A stretch of 64,000 nucleotides of DNA, from the NCBI GenBank assembly GCA_016703605.1, contig JADJBU010000007.1, forward strand, positions 124,001 to 188,000, in the 5' to 3' direction. Source of the DNA: Candidatus Villigracilis adiacens. Lineage in GTDB: Bacteria; Chloroflexota; Anaerolineae; Anaerolineales; Villigracilaceae. Shown here one piece after another: positions 25,426 to 34,500 of this stretch. The position numbers and the translations under genes were made by a program. Within the stretch, counting starts at the first letter, position 1. Each line of letters opens with the position of its first letter. The notes below the pieces were generated by a model that saw only the letters and a program-made list of their open reading frames with translations, ran no database searches and was not told where the DNA came from.

Positions 25426-26724
25426 TTACTTGACTCTCAATGCATCCCAGCCCGCATACTTCGCCGTATTGCCCAACTCCGACTCGATGCGCAGGAGCTG
25501 GTTGTATTTCGCCACACGGTCCGAGCGGGCAGGCGCGCCGGTCTTGATCTGACCCGTATTCAGCGCAACGGCAAGATCGGCAATGGTCGAGTCTTCCGTC
25601 TCGCCGGAACGATGCGAAGTGACCGCCCTCCACCCGGCGCGATGACACAAATCCACCGCTTCGATGGTCTCGGTCAGCGAGCCGATCTGGTTCACCTTCA
25701 CCAACAGGGCATTCGCCGCATCTTCCCTGATCGCTTTGCGGACTCGTTCAGGATTCGTCACCAACAAATCGTCGCCGACGACCTGGCATTGATCGCCGAT
25801 GGACTTGACGAGCGCCTTCCAGGAATCCCAATCATCCTGCGCGAGACCGTCTTCAATCGAAACGATGGGATAGTCCCTGACCCATTTTGCCCAGAATTCC
25901 ACCATCTCGCCGCCGGTCAGTTCTTTGCCTTCCTTGCGCAGGTTGTACTTCTTCGTCTTCTCGTCGTAGAGTTCGGATGCTGCCGGGTCGAGTGCAATCG
26001 CCACCTGCTCGCCGCGACCCGCTTTGAATCCCGCCTTTGAAATCGCCGCAAGGATCAACTCCAAAGCCTCGTTGTTGGCCTTGAGCGCGGGCGCATACCC
26101 GCCCTCGTCACCGACCAGCGCGCCGTAGCCTTTTTCCTTCAATACCGATTTAAGCGCATGATAAATTTCCGCGCCCCAACGCACGCCCTCTGTGAAGGAC
26201 GGCGCGCCGAAGGGCATCACCATAAACTCCTGCATGTCCGTGCTTTGCCAGCCCGTATGCGCGCCGCCGTTCATAATGTTCATCATCGGCACTGGCAGGA
26301 CGTGAGCATATACGCCTCCAAGGTAGCGGTACAGCGGCATTCCGAATGAATTCGCCGCCGCCTTTGCAACCGCAAGGCTGACACCGAGAATCGCGTTCGC
26401 GCCCAATTTGGATTTATTATGCGTCCCATCCATTGCCAGCATTTCGGCGTCGATGCCCTTCTGGTCTGAAGCGTCCCAGCCGAAGAGCGAGTCCGCGATC
26501 ACCCCGTTGACGTTCGCCACCGCGTTCGCCACACCCTTGCCGAGATAGCGCTTCTTGTCGCCGTCGCGCATTTCCAGCGCCTCATGCTCGCCCGTGGACG
26601 CCCCGCTTGGGACAGCCGCCCGCCCCCACGACCCATCCATTAAAAGAACCTCCACCTCCACGGTGGGATTTCCGCGTGAATCGAGAATTTCCAGCGCAGA
26701 GATGCTTTCGATTGTTGTATCCAT
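25426..26724 (-). CDS. eno: Enolase (phosphopyruvate hydratase)
   Basis: A 432-aa glycolytic enzyme that converts 2-phosphoglycerate to phosphoenolpyruvate in the cytoplasm. Near-invariant motifs are SALEILDSRGNPTVEVEV at the start, GANAILGVSLAVAKAAA, ALVGDEGGYAP (general acid Glu), SIEDGLAQDDWDSW, GDDLLVTNPERV, and SHRSGETEDSTIADLAVA with the catalytic loop. Length is normal. It is transcribed alone between a terminator and a divergent lipoprotein gene. Confidence 0.98.
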   Translation of the reverse strand: MDTTIESISALEILDSRGNPTVEVEVLLMDGSWGRAAVPSGASTGEHEALEMRDGDKKRYLGKGVANAVANVNGVIADSLFGWDASDQKGIDAEMLAMDGTHNKSKLGANAILGVSLAVAKAAANSFGMPLYRYLGGVYAHVLPVPMMNIMNGGAHTGWQSTDMQEFMVMPFGAPSFTEGVRWGAEIYHALKSVLKEKGYGALVGDEGGYAPALKANNEALELILAAISKAGFKAGRGEQVAIALDPAASELYDEKTKKYNLRKEGKELTGGEMVEFWAKWVRDYPIVSIEDGLAQDDWDSWKALVKSIGDQCQVVGDDLLVTNPERVRKAIREDAANALLVKVNQIGSLTETIEAVDLCHRAGWRAVTSHRSGETEDSTIADLAVALNTGQIKTGAPARSDRVAKYNQLLRIESELGNTAKYAGWDALRVK

Positions 26725-26876
26725 GTTGTGCTCCTGGGGTTTATTAGACCTCTTGCAATAGCTTCATTTGCCAAAGAGCCGCGAAGAAAAGGGGATATAA
26801 AAGATTTTCCTCAAATGTCCCGCCGCGCCCTGCGGCTGCTTATGCAAGCAGGTTTTTTCCTGATATTCGCTTCAAG

Positions 26877-26882
26877 TATAAT
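26877..26882 (+). promoter_or_regulatory. -10 box of lipoprotein promoter
   Basis: A TATAAT hexamer lies 23 bases upstream of the ATG at 26906. The -35 region is poorly matched. Confidence 0.4.
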
Positions 26883-26905
26883 CCCAATCATTGCGAAAGG
26901 ACAAA

Positions 26906-27607
26906 ATGAAGACACCCGCTAAATTCATCACCCTGCTTCTTGGTATCAGCCTTTTCCTGTCCGCCTGCGGAGGCGCGCAGCAGGAGGAGACGCTCAGCGA
27001 AGAGGACATCATCCTGACCTATTCTGTCGGGACGATGGTTGCCGATTTCTTCGCCACCCAAACCGCCCTGGTGACTCCCACTCCTGCCAGCACAAACACA
27101 CCCCTGCCAACGAACACCTTCCCGCCCCCGCCCACGTTGGCGAATACGCCCCTGCCGCTCGCCACATGGACCCCCGTTCCCGTTTTTTTTACCGCCACAT
27201 CAAACCTCGCATTACTTCCCACGGTGACAGGCACACCGCCGACAGCCACCCCAAACACCGGCGCCCTGGCGTTTGGATGTAATAATTCCGCGCTGGTGCG
27301 CGATGCCAACTACCCCAGCGGAACGACCATCTCCCCGGGCGAGGAATTTACGAAGACATGGAAGGTCCAAAATACCGGTTCATGCGACTGGCAATACAAC
27401 TACTTGATGGCGATTGTTGTTGATAACGATTTTGACTCCTCGTGGAATCACCTGGGGCGAAACGTCAAACCGGGAGATTGGGCGGAAGTATCCGTGATCC
27501 TGAACGCCCCCAAGAACGATGGGACGTATACAGGTTCGTGGCGGATGGCTGATTCGGGGGGGAATCCCTTCGGGGCGACCTTGTCTGTGACCATCGTTGT
27601 GCCTTGA
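26906..27607 (+). CDS. Lipoprotein with NBR1-like Ig domain
   Basis: A 233-aa lipoprotein. The signal peptide ends in a lipobox FLSACGG. A helix containing GTMVADFFATQTA follows, then a long Thr/Pro linker (about residues 57-115). The C-terminal ~100 residues are a beta-sandwich with FTKTWKVQNTGSCDWQYNY and DGTYTGSWRMADSGGNPFG, the pattern of the NBR1/Ig-like 'next to BRCA1 central' domain found in Chloroflexota surface proteins. Enzymatic function is not expected; a ligand-binding or structural role is inferred. The start at 26906 has AAAGGA upstream. Confidence 0.82.
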   Translation: MKTPAKFITLLLGISLFLSACGGAQQEETLSEEDIILTYSVGTMVADFFATQTALVTPTPASTNTPLPTNTFPPPPTLANTPLPLATWTPVPVFFTATSNLALLPTVTGTPPTATPNTGALAFGCNNSALVRDANYPSGTTISPGEEFTKTWKVQNTGSCDWQYNYLMAIVVDNDFDSSWNHLGRNVKPGDWAEVSVILNAPKNDGTYTGSWRMADSGGNPFGATLSVTIVVP

Positions 27608-27647
27608 ACCGTTCTTATTTTGCCAATGTCACAATTCAAAACCTTTT

Positions 27648-27832
27648 ACCACAAAGTCCACAAAGGATCGCGAAGGAGAGCAAAAGTGTGCAAGCAAAGG
27701 TTGTCAGTTTGGACTGCAAAATCTCCCGACTTTCGACTCCGTGCCTGACATGTTTTGCTTGCACACGAGCAAAATGCTAAAACCCAAGGTTTCAAAGATT
27801 TCCTTCGTGTTACTTCGCGCCCTTTGTGGTTA
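27648..27832. repeat. Nested inverted-repeat element, non-coding
   Basis: The outer arms (ACCACAAAGTCCACAAAGG; near the right end CCTTCGTG...CCCTTTGTGGTTAAG) enclose a second, perfect 13-bp pair, GTGTGCAAGCAAA (27687-27699) and TTTGCTTGCACAC (27754-27766). No ORF is evident. It occupies most of the 370-base gap before the pyrG terminator. Confidence 0.6.
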
Positions 27833-27917
27833 AGAACTTTGGTTTCAGCCTTAATATGACATTGCCGAATTATTTAGGATCTGCTTTTCCCGCTGTGACG
27901 CGCTTCCGCGCAAACCC

Positions 27918-27965
27918 AAAACGCCCCGAAGGCTCCACTCAATTGTGGAGCTTCCGGGGCGTTTT
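27918..27965 (-). terminator. Rho-independent terminator of pyrG
   Basis: AAAACGCCCCGAAGGCTCCAC and its near-perfect complement ending GGGGCGTTTT form a long stem just past the pyrG stop. Confidence 0.8.
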
Positions 27966-27977
27966 GCGTTGAGGGCG

Positions 27978-29600
27978 TTATTTTTTACCCCCCGCTTGCA
28001 CCCGCTCCTTTGCCGCCTTCAACAACCCGGTAAAAAGCGGATGCGGCTTCATCGGGCGCGAAAGAAATTCAGGGTGAAACTGACTCGCCACCATATAAGG
28101 ATGATCCTTCAACTCCACGATCTCCACCAATCTGCCGTCGGGCGACAAGCCTGAGAAGACCATGCCGTTCCTCTCGAATTCCTCCCGGTACGCATTGTTG
28201 AATTCAAACCGATGCCGGTGACGCTCCTCGACGTTTGATTCGTCGTACGCGGCAGCCGCCTTCGTCCCTGGTTGAAGGACGCACGGGTAGAGTCCGAGCC
28301 GCATCGTCCCGCCCATGTCCGTGATCGAACGCTGGTCCAGCATCAGGTCGATGACCGGATACTCCGACCCCCGGTCGAATTCCGACGAGTTGGCGTCTTC
28401 ATGATCAAGCGCATTCCTGGCAAACTCAATGCACATGGTCTGCATCCCCAGGCACAACCCAAGGTAGGGGACGTTGTTCTCCCGCGCATAGCGCGCGGCA
28501 AGAATCTTGCCTTCCACGCCGCGCGAGCCGAAACCGCCGGGCACCAGCACAGCGTCGGCAGTCTTGACCACTTCCCACCCCTTGTCCTTCTCGAGGTCTG
28601 CGGAATGCACCCAATGAATCTCGAGTTCCACCTCGTTGGCGAGTGCTGCATGTTTTAACGCCTCGCGCACAGACATGTAGGCGTCTTGCAGCTCCACATA
28701 CTTGCCCACCAAAGCGACCGTGACCGATGGCTTTTCCTTTTTAACATTTTCGATCAGCCGCTTCCACGGACGCATATCCGCTTTGTGCGTGGCCTTCAAG
28801 CCCAGTTTTTTCATAATTAACTCGCCGACGCCCAGTTCGTCCAACATCAGCGGCACCTCGTAAAGAACGCCGGCGGTTTTCATCGGCACGACCGCGTCCT
28901 TCTCCACATCGCAAAACAGGGCAATCTTGTCGCACAAACTCCGGTCCACATCCTGGTCGGCGCGCGCAATGATGATATTGGGCGAAATGCCGATGGAACG
29001 CAGCGCCGCCACCGAATGCTGCGTGGGCTTGGTCTTGATCTCGCCCGTCGCGCCGATGGTCGGAAGCCAGGTCACATGGATGAACAGGCAGTTCTCGCGC
29101 CCCACCTCGTTGCGGAGTTGGCGCAGCGCCTCAAGGAACGGCTGCGACTCGATGTCGCCCACCGTCCCGCCGACCTCGAGAATCACCACCTCCGCCCCGG
29201 TCTCCTTTTCCACCAGCCCAATGCGCCGTTTGATCTCATTCGTAATGTGGGGGATGACCTGGATCGTCCCGCCGAGATAATCGCCGCGCCTTTCCTTTGA
29301 GATGATCTCGGCATATACCTGCCCCGTGGTGAAATTGCTCACCCGGCTCAGGCGGATATCAATGAACCGTTCGTAGTGACCCAGGTCGAGGTCCGTCTCC
29401 GCGCCGTCATCCAGCACATACACCTCCCCGTGTTGATACGGCGACATCGTTCCGGGGTCCACATTGATATAGGGATCCAGTTTCTGAACAGCCACCTTGA
29501 ACCCGCGTTCCTTCAACAACAAACCGGTCGCCGCCGCGGTCACTCCCTTGCCAACCGATGAAACGACACCGCCGGTAAAGAATAAATATTTTGTAGTCAT
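27978..29600 (-). CDS. pyrG: CTP synthase
   Basis: A 540-aa enzyme that makes CTP from UTP, ATP and glutamine. The N-terminal synthetase domain begins FTGGVVSSVGKGVTAAATG and contains VGGTVGDIESQPFLEA and KTKPTQHSV. The C-terminal class I glutamine amidotransferase has the nucleophile Cys in YLGLCLGMQ and the His-Pro-Glu of SQFHPEF near the end. An in-frame extension to 29663 would run through a terminator stem and lacks similarity. The ATG at 29600 has GGAGAATTG upstream and was chosen. Confidence 0.98.
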   Translation of the reverse strand: MTTKYLFFTGGVVSSVGKGVTAAATGLLLKERGFKVAVQKLDPYINVDPGTMSPYQHGEVYVLDDGAETDLDLGHYERFIDIRLSRVSNFTTGQVYAEIISKERRGDYLGGTIQVIPHITNEIKRRIGLVEKETGAEVVILEVGGTVGDIESQPFLEALRQLRNEVGRENCLFIHVTWLPTIGATGEIKTKPTQHSVAALRSIGISPNIIIARADQDVDRSLCDKIALFCDVEKDAVVPMKTAGVLYEVPLMLDELGVGELIMKKLGLKATHKADMRPWKRLIENVKKEKPSVTVALVGKYVELQDAYMSVREALKHAALANEVELEIHWVHSADLEKDKGWEVVKTADAVLVPGGFGSRGVEGKILAARYARENNVPYLGLCLGMQTMCIEFARNALDHEDANSSEFDRGSEYPVIDLMLDQRSITDMGGTMRLGLYPCVLQPGTKAAAAYDESNVEERHRHRFEFNNAYREEFERNGMVFSGLSPDGRLVEIVELKDHPYMVASQFHPEFLSRPMKPHPLFTGLLKAAKERVQAGGKK

Positions 29601-29635
29601 GCAATTCTCCTCACGATACCGTGAATTACAAAGAG

Positions 29636-29664
29636 AATGGGGAGGGCGTTCTGCCCTCCCCATT
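29636..29664 (-). terminator. Hairpin between roadblock gene and pyrG
   Basis: AATGGGGAGGGC / GCCCTCCCCATT form a perfect 12-bp stem with a 5-nt loop. The trailing T-tract on the minus strand is weak. It separates the roadblock gene from pyrG. Confidence 0.55.
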
Positions 29665-29704
29665 CGGGGTTTGCTTCATTTTGTTTGGATAAACTTTATT
29701 CGTT

Positions 29705-30079
29705 TCATCCGACCAGTTTCACCAGGTCTTCAGCGGCGCGCCGCATCTCAAGGAACACCATGCCAAGTTTCGCCTCCTGCCGCGCCATCGCGGTCAGAAC
29801 CGCTTCCTCGCCGATGGCTGTCAGCACAATCGAACCTTTATCGCCCTTGATATAAACCTGCTCCAGCCCCCCGCGCCCCAATTCGCCGGAAATGCGCTCG
29901 CCCAGGCTCAGCATCGCGGCAGACATCGCCGAGACGCGGTCTTCCTCCACGCCCTGTTGCAGGGCGGAAGCCATGATCAAACCATCCACCGAGACGATGG
30001 CGGAGGCTTCGATATCGGGAGCGGCGGCTTGCATGGTGCGGAGTCGTTCCACGAGTTGTTCAGCGCGTGATGGTGCCAT
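29705..30079 (-). CDS. Roadblock/LC7-domain protein
   Basis: A 124-aa single-domain protein of the roadblock/LC7 (MglB-like) family. ASAIVSVDGLIMASALQ near residue 25 is the typical beta-hairpin after helix 1. EQVYIKGDKGSIVLTAIGEEAVLTA is the central sheet. In bacteria such proteins form homodimers that bind small Ras-like GTPases as regulators (MglA-MglB). No MglA-like GTPase gene is adjacent, so the partner is unknown. It precedes pyrG on the same strand but is separated by a hairpin. Confidence 0.88.
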   Translation of the reverse strand: MAPSRAEQLVERLRTMQAAAPDIEASAIVSVDGLIMASALQQGVEEDRVSAMSAAMLSLGERISGELGRGGLEQVYIKGDKGSIVLTAIGEEAVLTAMARQEAKLGMVFLEMRRAAEDLVKLVG

Positions 30080-30207
30080 AAAATGCTCTCCTAAGGGATG
30101 ATTGAACGGCTAGAGTTTACCAGAAAAATCTTCAATCGAGAATTGCCCGTCCATTTCAACGACCTTTCAAACCGTGCAGCGGCAAAATTTGACCGCGCCC
30201 CCCCTTC

Positions 30208-30831
30208 ATGTTAAACTCAACGATTGCCATGCGCGCGCTGTTTTTCCTTCTCGCCCTCCTCATTCAAGATTCACCCCCCGCCCTTACCGCCCCCCAACCC
30301 GGGGCTGAACTGCGCGGCTTGATCGAGATTCAAGGCAGGATGGACTCCCCCGAATTCGACTCAGCGGAATTAGCCTTCACCTACGCCCCCTCCGCCTCGG
30401 ACCCCGCCGCGGGCTGGTTCGCCATCCAAACCTTTTCCCAGCCGGTCACGACACCGGTCATCGCCTCCTGGGACACCACCGCCGTCACCGACGGAGACTA
30501 CACCCTGCGCCTGCGCGTTTTCCTGAAAGACGGCTCGACCCTCGACGCCCTCATCGAAGGCGTCAAAATCCGCAACAACACGCAGCCTCCCACCCCTTCA
30601 CCCTTCCCGACATTGGCAGATTTCAGCTTCCAACCTCTCGACCCCGCCCAGGCAGCCGCCGTAAACCCGACCCCAACCCAAAGAGTTGCGATTTCCGCCG
30701 CCACGCCACTCCCCGAAAACCCTGCCTCATTGAAGACCTCTTCCATTTCCAGCATCTTCTGGCAAAGCGTCCTGGCTGCCATGATCCTCTTCGCCATCTT
30801 CTCCCTGATCCTCCGCCTGCGAAGACCTTGA
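30208..30831 (+). CDS. Secreted Ig-like protein with C-terminal membrane anchor
   Basis: A 207-aa protein (200 if it starts at the second ATG at 30229). An N-terminal signal-like segment MRALFFLLALLIQDSPPA is followed by a beta-rich domain with LRGLIEIQGRMDSPEFDSAE and DGDYTLRLRVFLKDGS, which resembles an Ig/fibronectin-like module. A Pro/Thr linker leads to a C-terminal helix (FWQSVLAAMILFAIFSLIL) and a basic tail. It is probably displayed on the outer face of the membrane. No named family is recognised. Confidence 0.65.
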   Translation: MLNSTIAMRALFFLLALLIQDSPPALTAPQPGAELRGLIEIQGRMDSPEFDSAELAFTYAPSASDPAAGWFAIQTFSQPVTTPVIASWDTTAVTDGDYTLRLRVFLKDGSTLDALIEGVKIRNNTQPPTPSPFPTLADFSFQPLDPAQAAAVNPTPTQRVAISAATPLPENPASLKTSSISSIFWQSVLAAMILFAIFSLILRLRRP

Positions 30832-30874
30832 GCCTCGCCCAACTACCAATTACGCAAAAGGCAAATCGAGAAAC

Positions 30875-30929
30875 GTGACCTGCAACCTGCAACCTGAAAC
30901 CTGACACCTGACACCTGACACCTGACACA
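30875..30929 (+). repeat. 7-nt tandem repeat abutting the pth start codon
   Basis: Units of the type AACCTGC, then CCTGACA (about seven in all) run directly into the ATG of pth, in the place where a ribosome site would lie. Confidence 0.75.
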
Positions 30930-31513
30930 TGACCCCCGACCCCTACCTCCTGATTGGTCTCGGCAACCCGGGACGCGAATACAAGGACACCCGCCACAAC
31001 ATCGGCTTTATGCTGATTGACCATCTCGCGGAAAAAATTGGCGCGCGCGGAATGAAAGTGCAATCCAAAGCCATCGTCACATCCGGCTTGTACGAAGAGC
31101 GCAGACTCATCCTCGCCAAGCCGCAGACGTATATGAATCTCTCCGGGCAATCGGTGCAGGGACTTTTGCACTTCTACAAGATTCCCCTCGAAAACCTGAT
31201 CGTCGCTCACGACGACCTCGATATTCCGTTTGGGACGATTCGCATCCGTCCCACCGGCGGGCCGGGCGGTCAGCGCGGCATGGCGAACACCATCGAACTG
31301 CTCGGCACGAAGGACTTCCCGCGCCTGCGCCTTGGCATCGGGCGTCCACCCGGGCGCATGGACCCGAAGGATTACGTTTTGCAGGATTTCTCGAAAGACG
31401 ACGCCAAACTCCTGCCCGAAATCCTCTCCCGCGCCACCGACGCCGCCCTCGAATTCGTGATGAAGGGTTTGAATGCGGCGATGAATAAGTACAACGGTGA
31501 TGTTAGGGAATAG
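30929..31513 (+). CDS. pth: Peptidyl-tRNA hydrolase
   Basis: A 194-aa esterase that frees tRNA from prematurely released peptidyl-tRNA. Family motifs are LIGLGNPGREYKDTRHNIGF (catalytic His and Asn), LAKPQTYMNLSG, VAHDDLDIPFGTIRIRPTGG (catalytic Asp), GGQRGMANTIELLG and RLRLGIGRPPG. Length is normal. The start codon is immediately preceded by 7-nt tandem repeats and has no Shine-Dalgarno sequence, so initiation may be unusual or leaderless. Confidence 0.96.
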   Translation: MTPDPYLLIGLGNPGREYKDTRHNIGFMLIDHLAEKIGARGMKVQSKAIVTSGLYEERRLILAKPQTYMNLSGQSVQGLLHFYKIPLENLIVAHDDLDIPFGTIRIRPTGGPGGQRGMANTIELLGTKDFPRLRLGIGRPPGRMDPKDYVLQDFSKDDAKLLPEILSRATDAALEFVMKGLNAAMNKYNGDVRE

Positions 31514-31519
31514 GTCATG

Positions 31520-31586
31520 GCGAATGGTGAATAGTGAATCGGACCGGCTGTACTTATCCACTATTCACCATTCACTATTCACTCGA
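31520..31586. repeat. Inverted 7-nt repeats between pth and mfd
   Basis: Units GTGAAT(A/G) run on the left (GGTGAATAGTGAATC) and their complements on the right (CTATTCACCATTCACTATTC), forming a potential hairpin ending just before the mfd start codon. Confidence 0.65.
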
Positions 31587-31588
31587 AC

Positions 31589-34500
31589 ATGCAACAACTC
31601 CTTTCTCAACTTCGCACTCTTCCCGCCTATCAGCGCCTGCTGAGTGAACGGAACACGCGCAAACCACTCCCCGGTCTGGGTCTTCCGCGTTCTGCCCGTT
31701 TGCCGCTTCTTGCCGCCCTGCACGCGGATATCAACCAGCCCATCCTGCTCATTACTGACCGCGCCGACCATGCGCTGGCGATGTTCGATGAATTGGGTTT
31801 TTGGGTTAAGTCTCCGCGTTTACTTTTTGCAGAGCCGAACCCGCTTTTTTATGAAGAAGCCGCCTGGGGCGTGACGACGCGCCGCGAGAGACTTCAAACG
31901 CTCACGGTGCTTTCCACTTTCCACCTGCCATTTACCCCAAAGCCGGAAATCCCCCCGATCATCGTCGCCTCCGTCCGCTCGTTGATGACGCGCACCCTGC
32001 CCCGGCGGGACTTTCTCAAAGCGTGCAAAAAGCTGTCAGTAAGCCAGACCAGCCAACCCGACGCCCTGATGCGCGAGTGGGCGAGGATCGGCTACCAGCG
32101 TGTGAACACCGTCCTCGAGCCGGGTCAATTCTCGGGGCGCGGAGGCATCCTCGATGTGTGGGCGCCCACCGAGTTGAATCCGGCGCGATTGGATTTCTTC
32201 GGCGACGAGATCGAGACCATCCGCAGTTTCGACCCGGCAACCCAGCGCACACTCGAAAAACTCGAGTCGATTCTAATTACGCCTTCGCGAGAGTTTTTGG
32301 CGGACACGACTGAAACGGAGACTCCGCTTTCCGAATTTCATATTCCGCTGCTTCATCAACAGCCCGCCTCGCTGTTGGATTATCTTCCGCAAAAGACTCT
32401 TGTGCTTGCGGACGACCTCAGCCTCATTGATGCGATGGCGAATGAAGTGGAGGAGCAGGCGGTCAAGTTTCGCGGCGAAAGTATCAGGGAAGGCACGCTT
32501 GCGGAAAGTTTCCCCGTGCCGTATGTGCCGTGGTCGGAGTTGTTCGATGAGCTGCATGAAAAACCGTTTATCGAGTTGGGACATTCGACAAGTGAAGATA
32601 GATTGGAGACTGGAGAATCGGAGAATTCTTTAGCCGAAAGTTTCGGTCACGATGAACGCTTTGGCGGACGGCTCAAACCGTTCATTGATTACCTCGCTCC
32701 AATCGTGGAGAGCGGCGAACAGGTCTTTATCGTCTCGCGCCAGTCTCAACGCTTGAAGGAACTGTGGTTCGAGCATTACCCCGAATCGGAGCATCCCAAC
32801 CTCGAATTCACCGAAGCCTCCCTCTCCGAAGGCTTCACTCTCAAAGACCAATCACCATTCCCTATTCACTTAATCACCGACTCCGAAATCTTCGGCTGGG
32901 AGCGCCCGCAGCCGCGCACCCGTCAGCGACAAACTGCCGACACGCCCGAGTCGTTATACGCGGATTTGCAGGAAGGGGATTACGTCGTCCATGTGGATCA
33001 CGGCATCGGACGCTTCGCGGGTCTGACCCGCCGACAGTTGGACGGACACGAGCGGGAGTATCTCACCGTGGAGTATGAGCGCGGCGACATTCTCTACGTC
33101 CCCGTCCACCAGGCGGACCGTCTCACTCGCTACGTCGGCGCGGACGGCGGCAAGCCGTCGCTGGATAACCTCGGCGGGCAGGCATGGGCGGAGACGAAAT
33201 CGCGGGTGAAAGAGGCGGTTCAAAAAGTCGCCGAAGACCTGCTGGATCTGTATGCGCGGCGGCAGGTGGTTCACGGTTACGAGTTTGCGGCGGATACCCA
33301 ATGGCAAAAAGAACTCGAGGATAGTTTTCCCTACGTCGAAACCGAAGACCAGAAACGCGCCATTGTGGACATCAAGCGCGATATGGAACGCGCCCGCCCG
33401 ATGGATCGTTTGTTGTGCGGGGATGTGGGTTATGGAAAAACGGAAGTCGCCCTTCGCGCCGCCTTCAAAGCGGTGATGAGCGGCAGGCAGGCGGCTGTGC
33501 TTGTGCCGACGACGGTTCTCGCGCAGCAGCATTTCGAGACCTTCTCCCAGCGCCTTGCGGCATTCCCCGTCAAAGTGGAGATGCTTTCCCGCTTCCGCAC
33601 ACCGCGCGAACAGACGGAAATTCTGCATCAACTCTCGGTGGGCGAGGTGGACATCGTCATCGGGACGCATCGCCTCATCTCGTCCGATGTCGTGTTCAAG
33701 GATTTGGGCTTGGTGGTCATTGACGAGGAACAGCGCTTCGGCGTGACGCACAAGGAACACCTCAAAAAACTGCGCACCGAGGTGGATGTGTTGACGCTGA
33801 CCGCCACGCCCATTCCGCGCACGCTGTACATGGCATTGACCGGCGTCCGCGATATTTCCAACCTCAACACGCCGCCGGAGGAACGCCTGCCCATCATCAC
33901 CCACGTGGGACCGTACTCTCCGCGTTTGGTGCGCCAGGCTATTTTGCGCGAACTGGAGCGCGGCGGACAGATCTTCTTCGTCCACAACCGCGTGCAGACG
34001 ATTGACGCGATGAAGGCGCATCTCGAAAAACTCGCCCCCGAAGCGCGGATTGACATCGGTCACGGGCAGATGGCGGAGAATCAACTTTCGGCGGTGATGC
34101 ATCGCTTCACGAACGGCGAGATTGACATATTGCTTTCGACCACCATCATCGAATCCGGTCTGGACATTCCCAACGCCAACACGCTGATCGTGGATCGCGC
34201 CGATACGTTCGGCTTGGCGCAACTCTATCAACTGCGCGGGCGGGTTGGGCGCGGAGCGATGCGGGCGTACGCCTACTTCTTCCGCCACAACAAGATGTCG
34301 CCCACGCAGGAGGGACAGCAGAGATTGGAGGTCATCGCCGAGAACACCCAACTCGGCGCGGGCTATTCGATTGCCATGCGCGACCTCGAAATCCGCGGCG
34401 CGGGCGAACTGCTCGGCACGCGGCAGCACGGCTTCATTCAATCCGTTGGCTTTCATCTTTACACAAGAATGTTGGCGGATGCGGTGAGGCGGTTAAGGCG

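Noticed and set aside
29601..29663. Longer pyrG start
   Set aside because: The extra 21 codons run through a perfect hairpin and have no CTP synthase similarity.
30875..31586. CRISPR-like array around pth
   Set aside because: Repeat units are about 7 nt with no spacers and flank a normal gene; no cas genes are present.
32954..34456. 500-codon minus-strand open frame
   Set aside because: It lies wholly antisense to mfd, whose motifs are unmistakable.
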